Source: Cloacimonetes bacterium UBA6097
GTDB taxonomy: Bacteria > Cloacimonadota > Cloacimonadia > Cloacimonadales > Cloacimonadaceae
Reading direction: 5' to 3'
Length of the DNA: 64,000 nt
Assembly: GCA_002435865.1 (NCBI GenBank)
Contig: DIWV01000007.1
Span: 53,611-117,610 of the forward strand
A program made the translations under genes and the position numbers. The number at the start of each line of letters is the position of its first letter. The first letter of the stretch is position 1. The notes below the pieces were generated by a model that worked only from the letters and a program-made list of their open reading frames with translations, was not told the origin of the DNA and made no database searches. This document shows, one piece after another, positions 1 to 9,800 of this stretch.

Positions 1-132
1 CTACCGTAATGCTACCGTATTGCTTTAAAGAAACAAATAGGAAGTAAAAGCGATTTGCTTTTGAGCATAAACAGGGTAAATTATTAATAAACATAAGTTT
101 AACGGAAAAGAAATGTAAAAAAGGAGAAAGAA

Positions 133-333
133 ATGAAAGCTAACGTTGGAAGTTTGGATAAAATCATCCGTATTATACTGGCACTGATTATTTTCGTAAT
201 TGGTTATATGACAAAATCATGGTGGGGACTTCTGGGATTGATTCCATTAGTTACCGCTTTGACGGGTCATTGCCTTATTTACACTATTCTTGGGATTAAT
301 ACCTGCAAAGTAAAACCTCAACCGAAAGCTTGA
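133..333 (+). CDS. DUF2892 (YgaP-like) small membrane protein
   Basis: A 66-residue protein with two hydrophobic segments (about residues 10-27 and 30-54) separated by a short KSWWG turn, beginning MKANVGSLDKIIRI. This start and layout are typical of the DUF2892 family, membrane proteins found alone or fused to rhodanese domains (YgaP). A strong ribosome binding site (AAGGAG) lies just before the ATG. No catalytic residue is apparent; the family role is not well defined. It appears to be a single-gene transcript, closed by a hairpin about 20 bases downstream. Confidence 0.8.
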   Translation: MKANVGSLDKIIRIILALIIFVIGYMTKSWWGLLGLIPLVTALTGHCLIYTILGINTCKVKPQPKA

Positions 334-349
334 TATATGTATTTATTTT

Positions 350-386
350 TGCCTGAAGCCACTTAAATAGTGGATTTAGGCATTTC
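350..386 (+). terminator. Hairpin terminator after the DUF2892 gene
   Basis: A 14-bp stem (TGCCTGAAGCCACT paired with AGTGGATTTAGGCA, one mismatch and one G-U pair) with a 5-base loop, followed by a weak T-rich run TTTCTCT. The T-run is imperfect, so termination is probable rather than certain. Confidence 0.55.
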
Positions 387-437
387 TCTAATAAAATATC
401 CCTTGACTTATAAACATAAGTTATTTAGTTAAAAAGT

Positions 438-1604
438 ATGTTACAATCTAAAATTAAACACATCGAATTGCGTCACCAATTACACAGGATTGCAGAATTA
501 TCAGGACAGGAAGCCAAAACATCAGCGTTTATCAAAGAACAGTTAAAGGAGCTTTCACCCGGAATTATCATAGAAAAACTGGGCGGATACGGTCTTGCCG
601 CTGTTTTTGACACAGGAAAGAAAGGTCCGGTTGTCTGTTTTCGTGCTGAACTCGACGCTCTGCCTATCCACGAAATTAATAAGTTTGAATACCGCAGCAA
701 AAGCCCATCAGTCAGCCACAAATGCGGGCATGACGGTCACTTAACCATTCTGCTCGGTATTGGAGAATGGGTAAAAGACAACCTCAATAAGCTGAGCGGG
801 AAAATAATCCTGCTGTTTCAACCTGCGGAAGAAACAGCGCAGGGCGCTCTGGCTGTATTAGCTGACAAACGTTTTACTGATTTGAAGCCGGATTATATGT
901 TCAGTCTGCATAATCTGCCAGATTTTCCTTTGGGCAGCGTCATTATCAGGGAACATGTTTTTGCCTCCGCATCCAGAGGATTAAAAATCAGACTTATCGG
1001 CAAAACATCCCATGCCGGTCATCCGGAAAACGGACTTAATCCTTTAACTGCCATGATGTCAATCCTGGAAGTTTTGAATAATCTGCCCAATATAGTCACA
1101 GGACTGGATGAATCGGTTCTGATTACAATTATCCATGTCCGCCTGGGTGAAGAAGCCTTTGGCACTTCGCCAGGTGAAGGTGAAATTATGGCTACCTTCC
1201 GTTCGAACAACGATGAAACCCTGGATAAGCTGGCAAAGGAAACCAAACGCAGGGTAATAGCCATTGCAAAAGCGTTTGGCTTGAAAGAAAGACTGACCTG
1301 GGTGGAAAAATTTGCTGCCACTGTCAATAATGAAGAAGCCTATGCTATTGTGAAACAAGCAGTTGCAAAGATGAAAATAGAAACAATCCAACCTCTTTCT
1401 CCTTTTCCCTGGAGTGAGGATTTTTCCTTCTTTTCACAAAATTACAAATCAGCTTTCTTCGGATTAGGCTCCGGGGAGTTGCATCCCCAACTGCACAATC
1501 CGGATTACGATTTTCCCGATGCCCTGATAGAAACAGGAATTGAACTATTTGCCAATATAGTAAAGGAGACTTCAAAATTTTATGTTACAAACAAGCTGGA
1601 TTGA
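438..1604 (+). CDS. M20D-family amidohydrolase (N-acyl amino acid / hippurate hydrolase type)
   Basis: A 388-residue cytoplasmic metallo-amidohydrolase of the M20D family, which removes acyl groups from amino acids or amino-acid-like amides. Visible metal-site motifs are KCGHDGH (residues 95-101), FQPAEE (127-132, with the catalytic Glu), the SLHNLP His (about 158), the dimerisation-domain motif SHAGHPENG, and a C-terminal HPQLHNPDYDFPD motif. Length is normal for the family. There is no clear ribosome binding site before this ATG, although a TTGACT box occurs at 403. The 3' end overlaps the alanine racemase start by 23 bases, so the two are translationally linked. The substrate cannot be read from sequence. 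Confidence 0.88.
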   Translation: MLQSKIKHIELRHQLHRIAELSGQEAKTSAFIKEQLKELSPGIIIEKLGGYGLAAVFDTGKKGPVVCFRAELDALPIHEINKFEYRSKSPSVSHKCGHDGHLTILLGIGEWVKDNLNKLSGKIILLFQPAEETAQGALAVLADKRFTDLKPDYMFSLHNLPDFPLGSVIIREHVFASASRGLKIRLIGKTSHAGHPENGLNPLTAMMSILEVLNNLPNIVTGLDESVLITIIHVRLGEEAFGTSPGEGEIMATFRSNNDETLDKLAKETKRRVIAIAKAFGLKERLTWVEKFAATVNNEEAYAIVKQAVAKMKIETIQPLSPFPWSEDFSFFSQNYKSAFFGLGSGELHPQLHNPDYDFPDALIETGIELFANIVKETSKFYVTNKLD

Positions 1605-2736
1605 ACTTAGCAGCGCCGCTCTGCACCAAAATATACAATATTTAAAAAAACGTATCGGGCCCGATTGCACCTTTGCTTCTGTCATCAAGGGCAATGCCTA
1701 TGGTCATGGCATAGAACAGTTTGTACCAATGGCAGAAACCAACGGAGTCAGTAATTTTGCCGTATATGACGCTTTTGAAGCCCACAGGGCTTTGCAGGTA
1801 AAAAGGGACAGCACTCATTTAATCATCATGGGTATGGTGGATGACGACCAACTGGATTGGGTCATAGAAAATGATATTGCCTTTTTCGTATTTACCATGG
1901 AGCGTCTGGAAGCAGCAATAAAGATGGCAAAAAGGTTAAAAAAGAAAGCCAGGATACATCTGGAACTGGAAACAGGAATGAACCGCACAGGTTTTGATGA
2001 AGATGAACTGGACATTGTTATCAGCTCAATCAGGCAAAACAGGCGTCAACTTTTTATAGAAGGAGTTTGCACGCATTATGCAGGGGCAGAAAGTATTGCC
2101 AATTATCACAGGATTCAACAACAGCATCTGCAGTTTGATAAAATGCACAAGGCTTTAAAGAAGGCAGGAATTGTTCCCTGTTATTACCACAGTGCATCTT
2201 CTGCTTCCGCTCTTACGTATCCGCATACGATTATGGATATGGTCCGCTTCGGGATTGCTCAATACGGGATGTGGCCCAGTATGGAAACCAAGATGAATAA
2301 TCTTCTGTCCGAAGAAGCAAAATTTACCAAAGATCCACTCAAGCTTGTTTTGAGTTGGAAAAGCCGGGTAATGAGCATCAAGACAGTTAATAAGGGTAAT
2401 TTTGTAAACTATGGCACTTCATTTTTAACGACCAAAAATATGAAGCTGGCTACCATTCCCGTGGGTTATTTTCACGGTTACAGCAGGTCTTTAAGCAATT
2501 CAGGACAAGTTCTTATTAATGGCAGAAAAGCCGATGTGGTCGGAACCATCAACATGAATATGTTTATGGTCAACGTGACAGCAATTCCCAATATCAAAAT
2601 CGGCAACGAGGTTGTCTTGATAGGTAAACAGGGTGATTTTAAAATAACCGTGGCTTCCTTTGCAGAACTGACCAAAATGGTTAATTATGAACTGCTGGCA
2701 CGTCTTCCATATCTGATTCCCAGAATTGTTGTTTAA
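1582..2736 (+). CDS. alr: Alanine racemase-like PLP enzyme
   Basis: A 384-residue fold-type III PLP racemase. The PLP lysine sits in VIKGNAYGHG (residues 34-43), and the C-terminal domain carries the catalytic tyrosine in IPVGYFHGYSR. The expected role is interconversion of L- and D-alanine for peptidoglycan. Two usually conserved positions differ: GYaDGY reads GYFHGY, and the MDQ-type motif reads MNMFMVN, so the normal Asp residues are replaced. This could mean altered substrate preference (another amino-acid racemase) or simple lineage drift. It overlaps the upstream amidohydrolase and ends 4 bases before the convergent PadR gene. Confidence 0.85.
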   Translation: MLQTSWIELSSAALHQNIQYLKKRIGPDCTFASVIKGNAYGHGIEQFVPMAETNGVSNFAVYDAFEAHRALQVKRDSTHLIIMGMVDDDQLDWVIENDIAFFVFTMERLEAAIKMAKRLKKKARIHLELETGMNRTGFDEDELDIVISSIRQNRRQLFIEGVCTHYAGAESIANYHRIQQQHLQFDKMHKALKKAGIVPCYYHSASSASALTYPHTIMDMVRFGIAQYGMWPSMETKMNNLLSEEAKFTKDPLKLVLSWKSRVMSIKTVNKGNFVNYGTSFLTTKNMKLATIPVGYFHGYSRSLSNSGQVLINGRKADVVGTINMNMFMVNVTAIPNIKIGNEVVLIGKQGDFKITVASFAELTKMVNYELLARLPYLIPRIVV

Positions 2737-2740
2737 ATAA

Positions 2741-3277
2741 TTACAGTGCCTGGATTTCCTTCATAAAATCGTCAATCCACCGTGCTTCGCCTTCCAGCAG
2801 GTAAATCGGACGGCGGGAGATACTGAGCGGATAGATTGAACATTTCGAATCCAGCAGAAAGGTTTCCAAATCACGGTATTCAGATATCTTCTTTACTATG
2901 TTGCGGCGGTAGTCTCTAAGCATGGCAAGCTGCATTTCTTTATCAAACACATCCAGATTATAAAATGCAATATCTGCCTGCCAGCGTACATGCTCCGGCT
3001 CCAGTAAAATCTCTGCCAGCTTTTCCCTGAAGGCAGTTTCTCCTTCTTCGGTAATGCTGTAAATCTTACGGGCACGGTTTTCTTCTGTAACTTCTGTTTC
3101 GCAGGAAACGTACTCTGCTTCCTCAAGCTTGCGCAGTAATTTGTAAATTGCCGACATGGATAGCTCTGTCCAAAATCGCATATCGCGGAACTGGACGTCT
3201 TTTTCAATTTGATATGGATGCTTTGGACCTTCGGTTAAAAGACCCAGTAAAGCTGCTTCAGCGGATGTAATACTCAC
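2741..3277 (-). CDS. PadR-family transcriptional regulator
   Basis: A 178-residue protein with an N-terminal winged helix (AEAALLGLLTEGPKHPYQI and YKLLRKLEEAEYVSCE, a typical PadR helix-turn-wing) and a C-terminal Vir_act_alpha-like helical domain (about residues 90-175). It starts with GTG, preceded by a good GGAGG site. PadR proteins are usually repressors that dissociate from palindromes when a ligand binds. The divergent thrE-like gene and a perfect palindrome in the 148-base shared intergenic region suggest that it controls itself and perhaps the exporter genes. The ligand is unknown. Confidence 0.88.
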   Translation of the reverse strand: MSITSAEAALLGLLTEGPKHPYQIEKDVQFRDMRFWTELSMSAIYKLLRKLEEAEYVSCETEVTEENRARKIYSITEEGETAFREKLAEILLEPEHVRWQADIAFYNLDVFDKEMQLAMLRDYRRNIVKKISEYRDLETFLLDSKCSIYPLSISRRPIYLLEGEARWIDDFMKEIQAL

Positions 3278-3320
3278 TATTTTCCTCCAGTCTTTTAGTT
3301 AACAACGTTGTTATATGTGC

Positions 3321-3349
3321 ATATTGTATAGATACAATATTGTTGTCAA
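3321..3349 (-). promoter_or_regulatory. Probable padR promoter with 20-bp palindromic operator
   Basis: On the minus strand a perfect -35 box TTGACA (3344-3349) is followed by -10-like TACAAT or CAATAT sequence. The perfect palindrome ATATTGTATAGATACAATAT (3321-3340) occupies the space between and over the -10. A second perfect palindrome, AACAACGTTGTT, lies at 3301-3312. This is the layout expected of an autorepressed regulator; binding by PadR is inferred. Confidence 0.6.
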
Positions 3350-3424
3350 GAAAAACTTAATTGTTTTGACAAATTATCTATGCTCACCCAAAGTGAATAA
3401 TCATAATGAAGAACAAGGAAGTAT

Positions 3425-4225
3425 ATGTCTGATTTAACTTTAAACAAAGTGGCGGAACTTGCCATTGAAACCGGCAGAGTGATTTTGGAAAGCGGTGGTG
3501 AAACGCACAGGGTGGAAGAGACTATGCATTTTGTCTGCACCGGGTTCGGTTTTGAGTCGAATGAAAGCTATGTAACATTAACGGGTATTTTTCTCTCGGT
3601 CAAGTCTCCTGAAGGTGAAATCGTCACTCTGATTAAAAGGATAAATACTCGAATAGTGGATTTGGATAAAATCAGTTCTATTACCAAACTTACATATAAT
3701 CTGATGAAAAAGCATAATAAATTCGTGAAAAACAAGGCAAATAAACCGATGAGCTTCGTTGAATTCAATGAAAATCTCGAAGAAATAAAAGCCAGAAAAC
3801 AGTATCCCGGTTGGGTAAAATACGTCTGTGGAGGCATTACCCCCAGCTTTTTCTGTCTGCTGTTTGGCGGCAGTTGGTCGGAATTTTCTGTTGCTTTAAT
3901 CATGGGAATTTGTGTGAGTTTAATCCTGAGATACCTGGCAAAGCTGCAATTAAACACCTTTATATTAAACGCTGTAGGAGCGGGATTTATAGTCTGGTTT
4001 GCCAAAATGGCAGGATTGAACTTTGGCTATATGAACACGGATAAAATCATCATCGGCGGAATCATGCTGCTGGTACCGGGACTTTCAATTACGAATGCGA
4101 TTCGTGATACCATGGCAGGTGATTTGGTTGCCGGAACAGCCAGGACGACAGAAGCTTTTTTTATTGCTGCAGCAATAGCCACCGGTGCAGGTGCAATGCT
4201 GAAACTCTGGGCTTTGCTGGTTTGA
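3425..4225 (+). CDS. Threonine/serine exporter ThrE, N-terminal-domain protein (DUF1212/YjjP type)
   Basis: A 266-residue protein matching the N-terminal half of ThrE exporters: a soluble start with the family signature ESGGETHRVEETM (about residues 23-35), then about five hydrophobic segments from residue 135 to the end (for example FSVALIMGICVSLIL). In many bacteria ThrE is split into this part and a small YjjB-like part, as here with the next gene. The proposed role is export of threonine, serine or small organic acids across the inner membrane. An AAGGAAG site precedes the ATG. It is divergent from padR. Confidence 0.82.
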   Translation: MSDLTLNKVAELAIETGRVILESGGETHRVEETMHFVCTGFGFESNESYVTLTGIFLSVKSPEGEIVTLIKRINTRIVDLDKISSITKLTYNLMKKHNKFVKNKANKPMSFVEFNENLEEIKARKQYPGWVKYVCGGITPSFFCLLFGGSWSEFSVALIMGICVSLILRYLAKLQLNTFILNAVGAGFIVWFAKMAGLNFGYMNTDKIIIGGIMLLVPGLSITNAIRDTMAGDLVAGTARTTEAFFIAAAIATGAGAMLKLWALLV

Positions 4226-4230
4226 GGTGA

Positions 4231-4689
4231 ATGATGATTAGCGCAGTAAATCATCTCTGGTTAATGCAGGTTATTTTTGGTGCCATTGCCATACTGGGTT
4301 TTTCCATACGCAGTAATATAAAGGGTTCTATCCTGATATTCACCAGTCTGGGCGGTGCATTGTGCTGGGGTTTGTACCTGATGTTCCTGGCGGGGACAAG
4401 CTCCCTGCTGCTTTCCGTTTTTCTTTCTGCAGCAGTTGTCTGCATTTATGGAGAATTAATGGCACGGGCTTATAAAGTTCCTGTTTCGGTATTTGTGATT
4501 TGCGGGATTATTCCCCTGGTTCCTGGAAGCGGTCTATATTATACCATGATCGCATATATTGAGGGAAACATTGTCGACGCAATGACAAAAATGGGGCAAA
4601 CCCTGATGATTGCAGGCACTATATCTGTTGCAATCGCAGTTGTTTCATCGCTTGCCAATATCTTCAAAACTATGCTGAGGAGATTTTAA
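4231..4689 (+). CDS. Threonine/serine exporter small subunit (DUF3815/YjjB type)
   Basis: A 152-residue membrane protein with four to five hydrophobic segments and the conserved core CGIIPLVPGSGLYYTM (about residues 91-106), characteristic of the C-terminal ThrE domain (YjjB). The start lies 5 bases after the stop of the YjjP-like gene, with the GAGGTG site overlapping that stop, so the two are co-translated. The pair very likely forms one exporter. Confidence 0.82.
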   Translation: MMISAVNHLWLMQVIFGAIAILGFSIRSNIKGSILIFTSLGGALCWGLYLMFLAGTSSLLLSVFLSAAVVCIYGELMARAYKVPVSVFVICGIIPLVPGSGLYYTMIAYIEGNIVDAMTKMGQTLMIAGTISVAIAVVSSLANIFKTMLRRF

Positions 4690-4690
4690 A

Positions 4691-5041
4691 GTGGGGATTT
4701 TATATTACATTATCAAAGTAATCATTACTTCAGGACTGGTAATCCTGGTTTCTGAAATTGCTAAAAAGAACGGGATTCTGGCAGGCTTATTTGCATCTGT
4801 ACCTATAGTTTCCTTTCTGGCAATCATCTGGATATATATTGAAACCAAAGACGTTAAAAAGATAGCGGAACTGAGTAATGATATCTTCTGGCTGGTCTTA
4901 CCATCCCTGTCTTTCTTTATTTTATTCCCCATTCTGTTGGGTAAAAACATGCGCTTCGGGTGGGCAATGTTGCTTTCCACGGTAATTATGATTATCTTAT
5001 ACTCAATATTGATATTGTTACTAAAACGAAATTGGAGTTAA
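4691..5041 (+). CDS. DUF3147-like integral membrane protein
   Basis: A 116-residue protein with four predicted membrane helices (about 3-20, 27-48, 64-83 and 90-110) and the motif EIAKKNGILAGLFASVPIVS, which resembles DUF3147 proteins. It starts with GTG directly after the YjjB-like stop and is followed 3 bases later by the HD-domain gene, so it belongs to the same operon. Its function is unknown; the context suggests an accessory to the exporter, but this is a guess. Confidence 0.65.
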   Translation: MGILYYIIKVIITSGLVILVSEIAKKNGILAGLFASVPIVSFLAIIWIYIETKDVKKIAELSNDIFWLVLPSLSFFILFPILLGKNMRFGWAMLLSTVIMIILYSILILLLKRNWS

Positions 5042-5044
5042 TTA

Positions 5045-5851
5045 ATGTATAAATCAGTAAAACAATCTCAGATGGAAGAACGCATCCTGAATAAATTAGA
5101 AGGCAAACCTCTGCAGACAGCAGAATTACTTTTTGCAGATGCAGAACTGCAGGCGATGCAGGAATATACAAATATTGTATCCATTAAACGCCTTGGCTAT
5201 AATGACCACGGTCCGGTGCATATGCGCAAAGCAACTTACAATGCGATAAAAATGTTTCATATTCTGACCGAAGCAGGGATTCAAATGAACCTGGAAAAGG
5301 AAAGTGTCGGAACAGCAAGCGATAGTTTAATTGGAGTATTATTTGCAGCACTTTTACACGATTTAGGAATGTCTATTGCCAGAGAAAAACATGAATATAT
5401 GAGCATAACACTGGCATTGCCGTTTATAGACAGAATACTCGCTCAGATTTATCAACCGGAAGAGTATATGATAAAAACTGCTGTGCGTTCAATAGCCATT
5501 GAAGGCATTTTCGGACACATGGCAACCAGGAAAATCCATTCCCTGGAAGCGGGTCTCGTATTAATTGCAGATGGCAGTGATATGGAAAAGGGCAGAGCCA
5601 GGATACCAACCATGCTATCACTTACTCCACGGGTGGGTGATATTCACCGCACTTCGTCCGGAGCAATTCAAAGAGTAAAAATTAGTAAAGGGTTAGAAAA
5701 ACCGATAAATATCACGGTTGAAATGAATGCTTCAGTTGGATATTTCCAGATAGAAGAAGTATTTTTCCCCAAGATAAACATCAGTCCCGTAAAGCCTTAT
5801 ATTGAACTATACGCAGGTGTTATTGACAGGGAAATGCTAAGGTATTTATAA
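5045..5851 (+). CDS. HD-domain metal-dependent phosphohydrolase
   Basis: A 268-residue protein with the HD motif LLHDLGMS (about residues 103-110), an upstream histidine in NDHGPVHMRKA, and a later Asp in IADGSDMEKGRARIP, together giving the metal-binding pattern of HD hydrolases. Members cleave phosphoester bonds in nucleotides or related molecules; the exact substrate is not evident. It follows the DUF3147-like gene by 3 bases and ends 6 bases before a convergent methyltransferase gene. Confidence 0.75.
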   Translation: MYKSVKQSQMEERILNKLEGKPLQTAELLFADAELQAMQEYTNIVSIKRLGYNDHGPVHMRKATYNAIKMFHILTEAGIQMNLEKESVGTASDSLIGVLFAALLHDLGMSIAREKHEYMSITLALPFIDRILAQIYQPEEYMIKTAVRSIAIEGIFGHMATRKIHSLEAGLVLIADGSDMEKGRARIPTMLSLTPRVGDIHRTSSGAIQRVKISKGLEKPINITVEMNASVGYFQIEEVFFPKINISPVKPYIELYAGVIDREMLRYL

Positions 5852-5857
5852 TAATCC

Positions 5858-6565
5858 CTATTTTTTTAACACAGCCGTAACAGCAATAAAACTGTATTTT
5901 TTGCTGAAAATTCCGCAAAGATTATCCAGAAAACTCCAGTATTGGTATGGGAGTTTTCTGATGAGGGGAGTAATTCTAAGGGTTGCCAGTAACTTGTGCA
6001 TAAATAATTCCGTATCCTTTACCCAGTAGCCGCTATGGTTAAACAGCCTGAGGAGAGCTTCCTTGTCAAAACTGTGCAGATGAGCATTAACAGGTGTCTT
6101 CTGATTACAATGAATACACAATGAATATCGTATTTGTTCTTTATAGGGAACTGTTACAAGTATTTTTCCTCCAGGCTTGAGCAAGCTTTTCCAATTCAAT
6201 ACAGCAGTTTTTGGTTCAACGATGTGTTCTAGCACTTCCAAAGCTACAATCAAATCAAATTGCTCATCGCTTACAGGTACGTCGCAGGCGTCCCCATAAA
6301 TGGTAATGATTTTGCTGTTTATTGATTTTATCTTTTGCAGGTTTTCTTCACTTAAATCAAGAGCAGTTACTTCAGCACCCAATTCTGCAGCTTTAAGGCT
6401 AAACCAGCCTCTGCCACTGCCTATATCCAAAACCTTATCTCCCGGTTTAATTCCACAAAGGTCAAACACTGTCTGGTTGCGCCGTGTTTCAGCAGCAGAT
6501 AACTGGTCATCACCCCAATAGTCAAATTCCAGAGCATCAATGCGATAATGTTCTTTGTAATTCAT
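5858..6565 (-). CDS. Class I SAM-dependent methyltransferase
   Basis: A 235-residue methyltransferase of the Methyltransf_11/UbiG-like type. Motif I is VLDIGSGRG (residues 45-53), followed by the acidic strand TALDLS and the post-I motif DLIVALEVLEHI. The reading frame is open further upstream to 6604, but the ATG at 6565 (MNYKEHYRIDALEF) is chosen because TTGAGGA lies 6 bases before it while the upstream ATG has no site. The C-terminal third contains a basic, hydrophobic patch that may touch the membrane. The substrate is unknown; a lipid or quinone-type acceptor is possible. Confidence 0.82.
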   Translation of the reverse strand: MNYKEHYRIDALEFDYWGDDQLSAAETRRNQTVFDLCGIKPGDKVLDIGSGRGWFSLKAAELGAEVTALDLSEENLQKIKSINSKIITIYGDACDVPVSDEQFDLIVALEVLEHIVEPKTAVLNWKSLLKPGGKILVTVPYKEQIRYSLCIHCNQKTPVNAHLHSFDKEALLRLFNHSGYWVKDTELFMHKLLATLRITPLIRKLPYQYWSFLDNLCGIFSKKYSFIAVTAVLKK

Positions 6566-6859
6566 ACAATTCCTCAAGATTATGTAGGATACTAAAAAAG
6601 TCACTGTATATACATGTTATTTCTTGGCAAGTGAGAAAGCACTTATGGGAAAATAAAAATTTGTTGTGCACTTTGGATTGAAACATGCTAATAAATATTA
6701 TTGACATAAAGTTAGCTTTCAAATGAAAAGAAAAATGCAAAGATAATTTTCTTCTTGAGGTACTTAAGAGTCTGTGTAAACAAGAAATGTATTGTTAAAC
6801 GCATATCCTCGACCAGGATATGATAAAAAAAGATATAATAATAAAACTTGGAGAATAAT
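6566..6859. promoter_or_regulatory. Divergent intergenic region with a hairpin before the giant surface gene
   Basis: An AT-rich spacer between the methyltransferase and the giant protein gene. A TTGACA box lies at 6701-6706 with no good -10 at standard spacing. A perfect hairpin CATATCCT-CGACC-AGGATATG lies at 6802-6822, about 38 bases before the ATG. It has no T-run on either strand, so it is more likely an operator or a 5'-UTR stem than a terminator. Confidence 0.4.
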
Positions 6860-9800
6860 ATGAAGAAACTATTATTTCTTATGTCAATGATACTCATTTT
6901 TAGCAGCATTATGTATGCTGACATTACTGAGTACTATGAATTTTCAGCCGGAACCACTAATTATACTGAAATTACCGGCACAACTCAAACAGCAGCGCAA
7001 GGAGACGATGTTATATCTGCAGGTATTGATATCGGTTTTAATTTTGTTTATGGATTAAATACCTATACCCAGATTAAAATAGCATCTAATGGATATATAA
7101 CTTTGGGGACGACCCCCGGTTCAACTTTAACTAATAACCTGACCTCTACTTCCTATTGCCCTGTAATAGCGGCAATTTGGGATGACCTTCATACAGGCCG
7201 AACTGTTGACGGAACTTACCCGTTTGCAGGTTCTGTGCAAACTTTGTTGGAAGGAGCTGCACCCAACCGGACTTTTACAGTTCAATATCAGTATGCATAC
7301 TGGTACTACAACGTCGCAACCAGTTGGGTTAATTTTCAGATTGTATTGAAAGAAAACGGAACCATAGAGATTAAATATGGTCCCAATGGTGCAACCAGCC
7401 CCGGAGCATCAGCCAGTGCTTCTATTGGTATAAATATGCTTCCCGGCGGAACCGGATATTACTGGAGTGTAACCCCCGGAAGTCCCGCAACGGCTTCCAG
7501 CACAGCTCAGAATGCTACCATCAATGCTTATATTCCCACCGGAACCATGTATACTTTCAGTCCTCCTGTGGCAGTTCCCAACGATTTACAGGCTTTGTCA
7601 ATTACAGGAAGCACCACACCAACCAGCGGATCTTCGACTCCTTATACAGTAGTAGTCCGCAACCGTGGCGCAAATCCGCAGACAACTTATACTGTTAAAT
7701 TAATGAGTGGAGCTACAGAACTGGCTTCTGTTGCTGGTCCGGCTATCGCTGCAGGTGCTATAGCCGATGTGGTTTTAAACTTTACTCCCACGGCTACCGG
7801 TCCTATGACGTTAACAGGCAAGGTTGTATTAGCTGGTGACCAAAATGCAGCTAATGATAATACTCCTCCCTTAAATGTAACTGTTATGCCGGCAGGAACA
7901 ATTGTTGTTACAATAGGTGATGGTTCTCAAACCGCTCGTATGCCAGTTGATATGTATTATAAAAACAGCCTGTTTGAAACTATTTACCAGGCAGCTGAAT
8001 TTACAGCCGGCGGAACTCTGACAGCGTTAACATTTTATAATAGTTTCTTTGATGACAGACAGAATATGCCTACAAAAATCTGGTTGGGCATTACAGATCA
8101 GACTGATTTGAGTGCAGGCTGGATACCATCCACACAATTGACACAGGTTTTTGATGGAACAGTGAATTATCCTATAGGACAAAATGAAATTTTGATTCCC
8201 CTGCAAATACCTTTCCCGTTTGTAGGCGGCAACCTTGTAATGATGATGCAGCGTCCGATGGATACAGTTTATTACAGCAGTTCAGACTTTTTCTTATGCC
8301 AAACCGTGGGAACAAACAGAACCAGGAACAGTTATGATGATACAACAGTATTTGATCCTGCAAATCCATCTACTACAGATGTTACCATTACAGGTCAATT
8401 CCCGAAAACAACATTTAGTTTTGTTTCTGCAGGCACAACACCTCAGTTTGCAATTTCTCCCCAAAGCTATAACTTTGGTCAGAAGATGATAAATACAGTT
8501 AATAATGCTACATTTAACGTGATGAATGTTGGTGGGGGAACAACACCCTTAGTTATTAACAGTGTTTCTATTACAGGCAGTCCGTTCTTCACTCTTCAGA
8601 ATCTGCCCACTTTACCTGCGTCGCTATCTACAGGGCAGACTACTTCGTTTGTAGTACGGTACAATCCCACAGCAGCGGGAACTCATACTGCTACAGTTAC
8701 TGTGACTGATAATCTGACACGTACTTCTCATCCTGTTCAGATTAGTGCAACTTGTATCGACCCTCAGATTTACACTGTTCCTTACGTGCAGAATTTTGAT
8801 AGTGTAACCACACCAAATTTGCCTATGGATTGGTCAAAATTGTTTACTGCACCTGGAAATGTTACAACTTCCACCACATCACCGCATAGTACGCCTAACT
8901 GCGTCTATGTATATAATTCTTCAACCACTTCAGGACCGTTTTTGATATCTCCGCCCATAAGTCCGACACTCTCAATCAACACAATGAGAGTCAAGTTCTG
9001 GGCAAAAGGAGGCACAACATATCATCTGTCAGTTGGTATAATGAGTAATCCTGAAGATGCATTAACTTATACAGAAACTACAGATATAACGCTTACCGCT
9101 GCCTGGGCTGAATATGTAGTCGGATTCCAGACTTATGCCGGCACAGGTCATTTTATTGCTCTCAAGCATGGTAATGCAGCTACTTATCAGAGTATATACG
9201 TAGATGATGTTACGATCGAACTTATCGCAGATAATGATATTGCAGCAACATCTATCACAGGAAACACAACACCTTCAGTTGGAGCTTCCTCACCATACAC
9301 AGTTAACTTATTTAACTGGGGTACAATAGCCCAGAGTAACTATACTGTTAAATTATACAACGACACCAATCTGGAATTGGCTTCTGTAGCAGGTCCGGCA
9401 ATTCAACCCGGAATGGATGCGCAGGTAGTAATAAACTGGACTCCTACTACTGCAGGTCCGATGGCAATCTATGGGAAAGTAGTTTTAGCAGGTGACCAGA
9501 ATACATTTAATGATCAAACCCCCAACCTGAATCTTGTTGTTCAGCCAGCAGGAACCATCGTCATCACAGTTGGTGATGGCTCACAAACATCAAACTATAT
9601 GCCGGTTGATATGTTCTATAAGAACAGCCTGTATGAGAATATATATTTTGCTGATGAATTAACCGCTGGAGGAATGCTAACTTCTGTTGCTTTCTATAAC
9701 AACTTTATCACCACAACCCTTGTAGATAAGCCAACGAGGGTTTGGCTGGGTCTTACAGATTTAACAGACTTAAGTGCAGGTTGGATACCATCCACACAAT

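Noticed and set aside
6802..6822. Terminator
   Set aside because: The hairpin is perfect but lacks a T-run on both strands.
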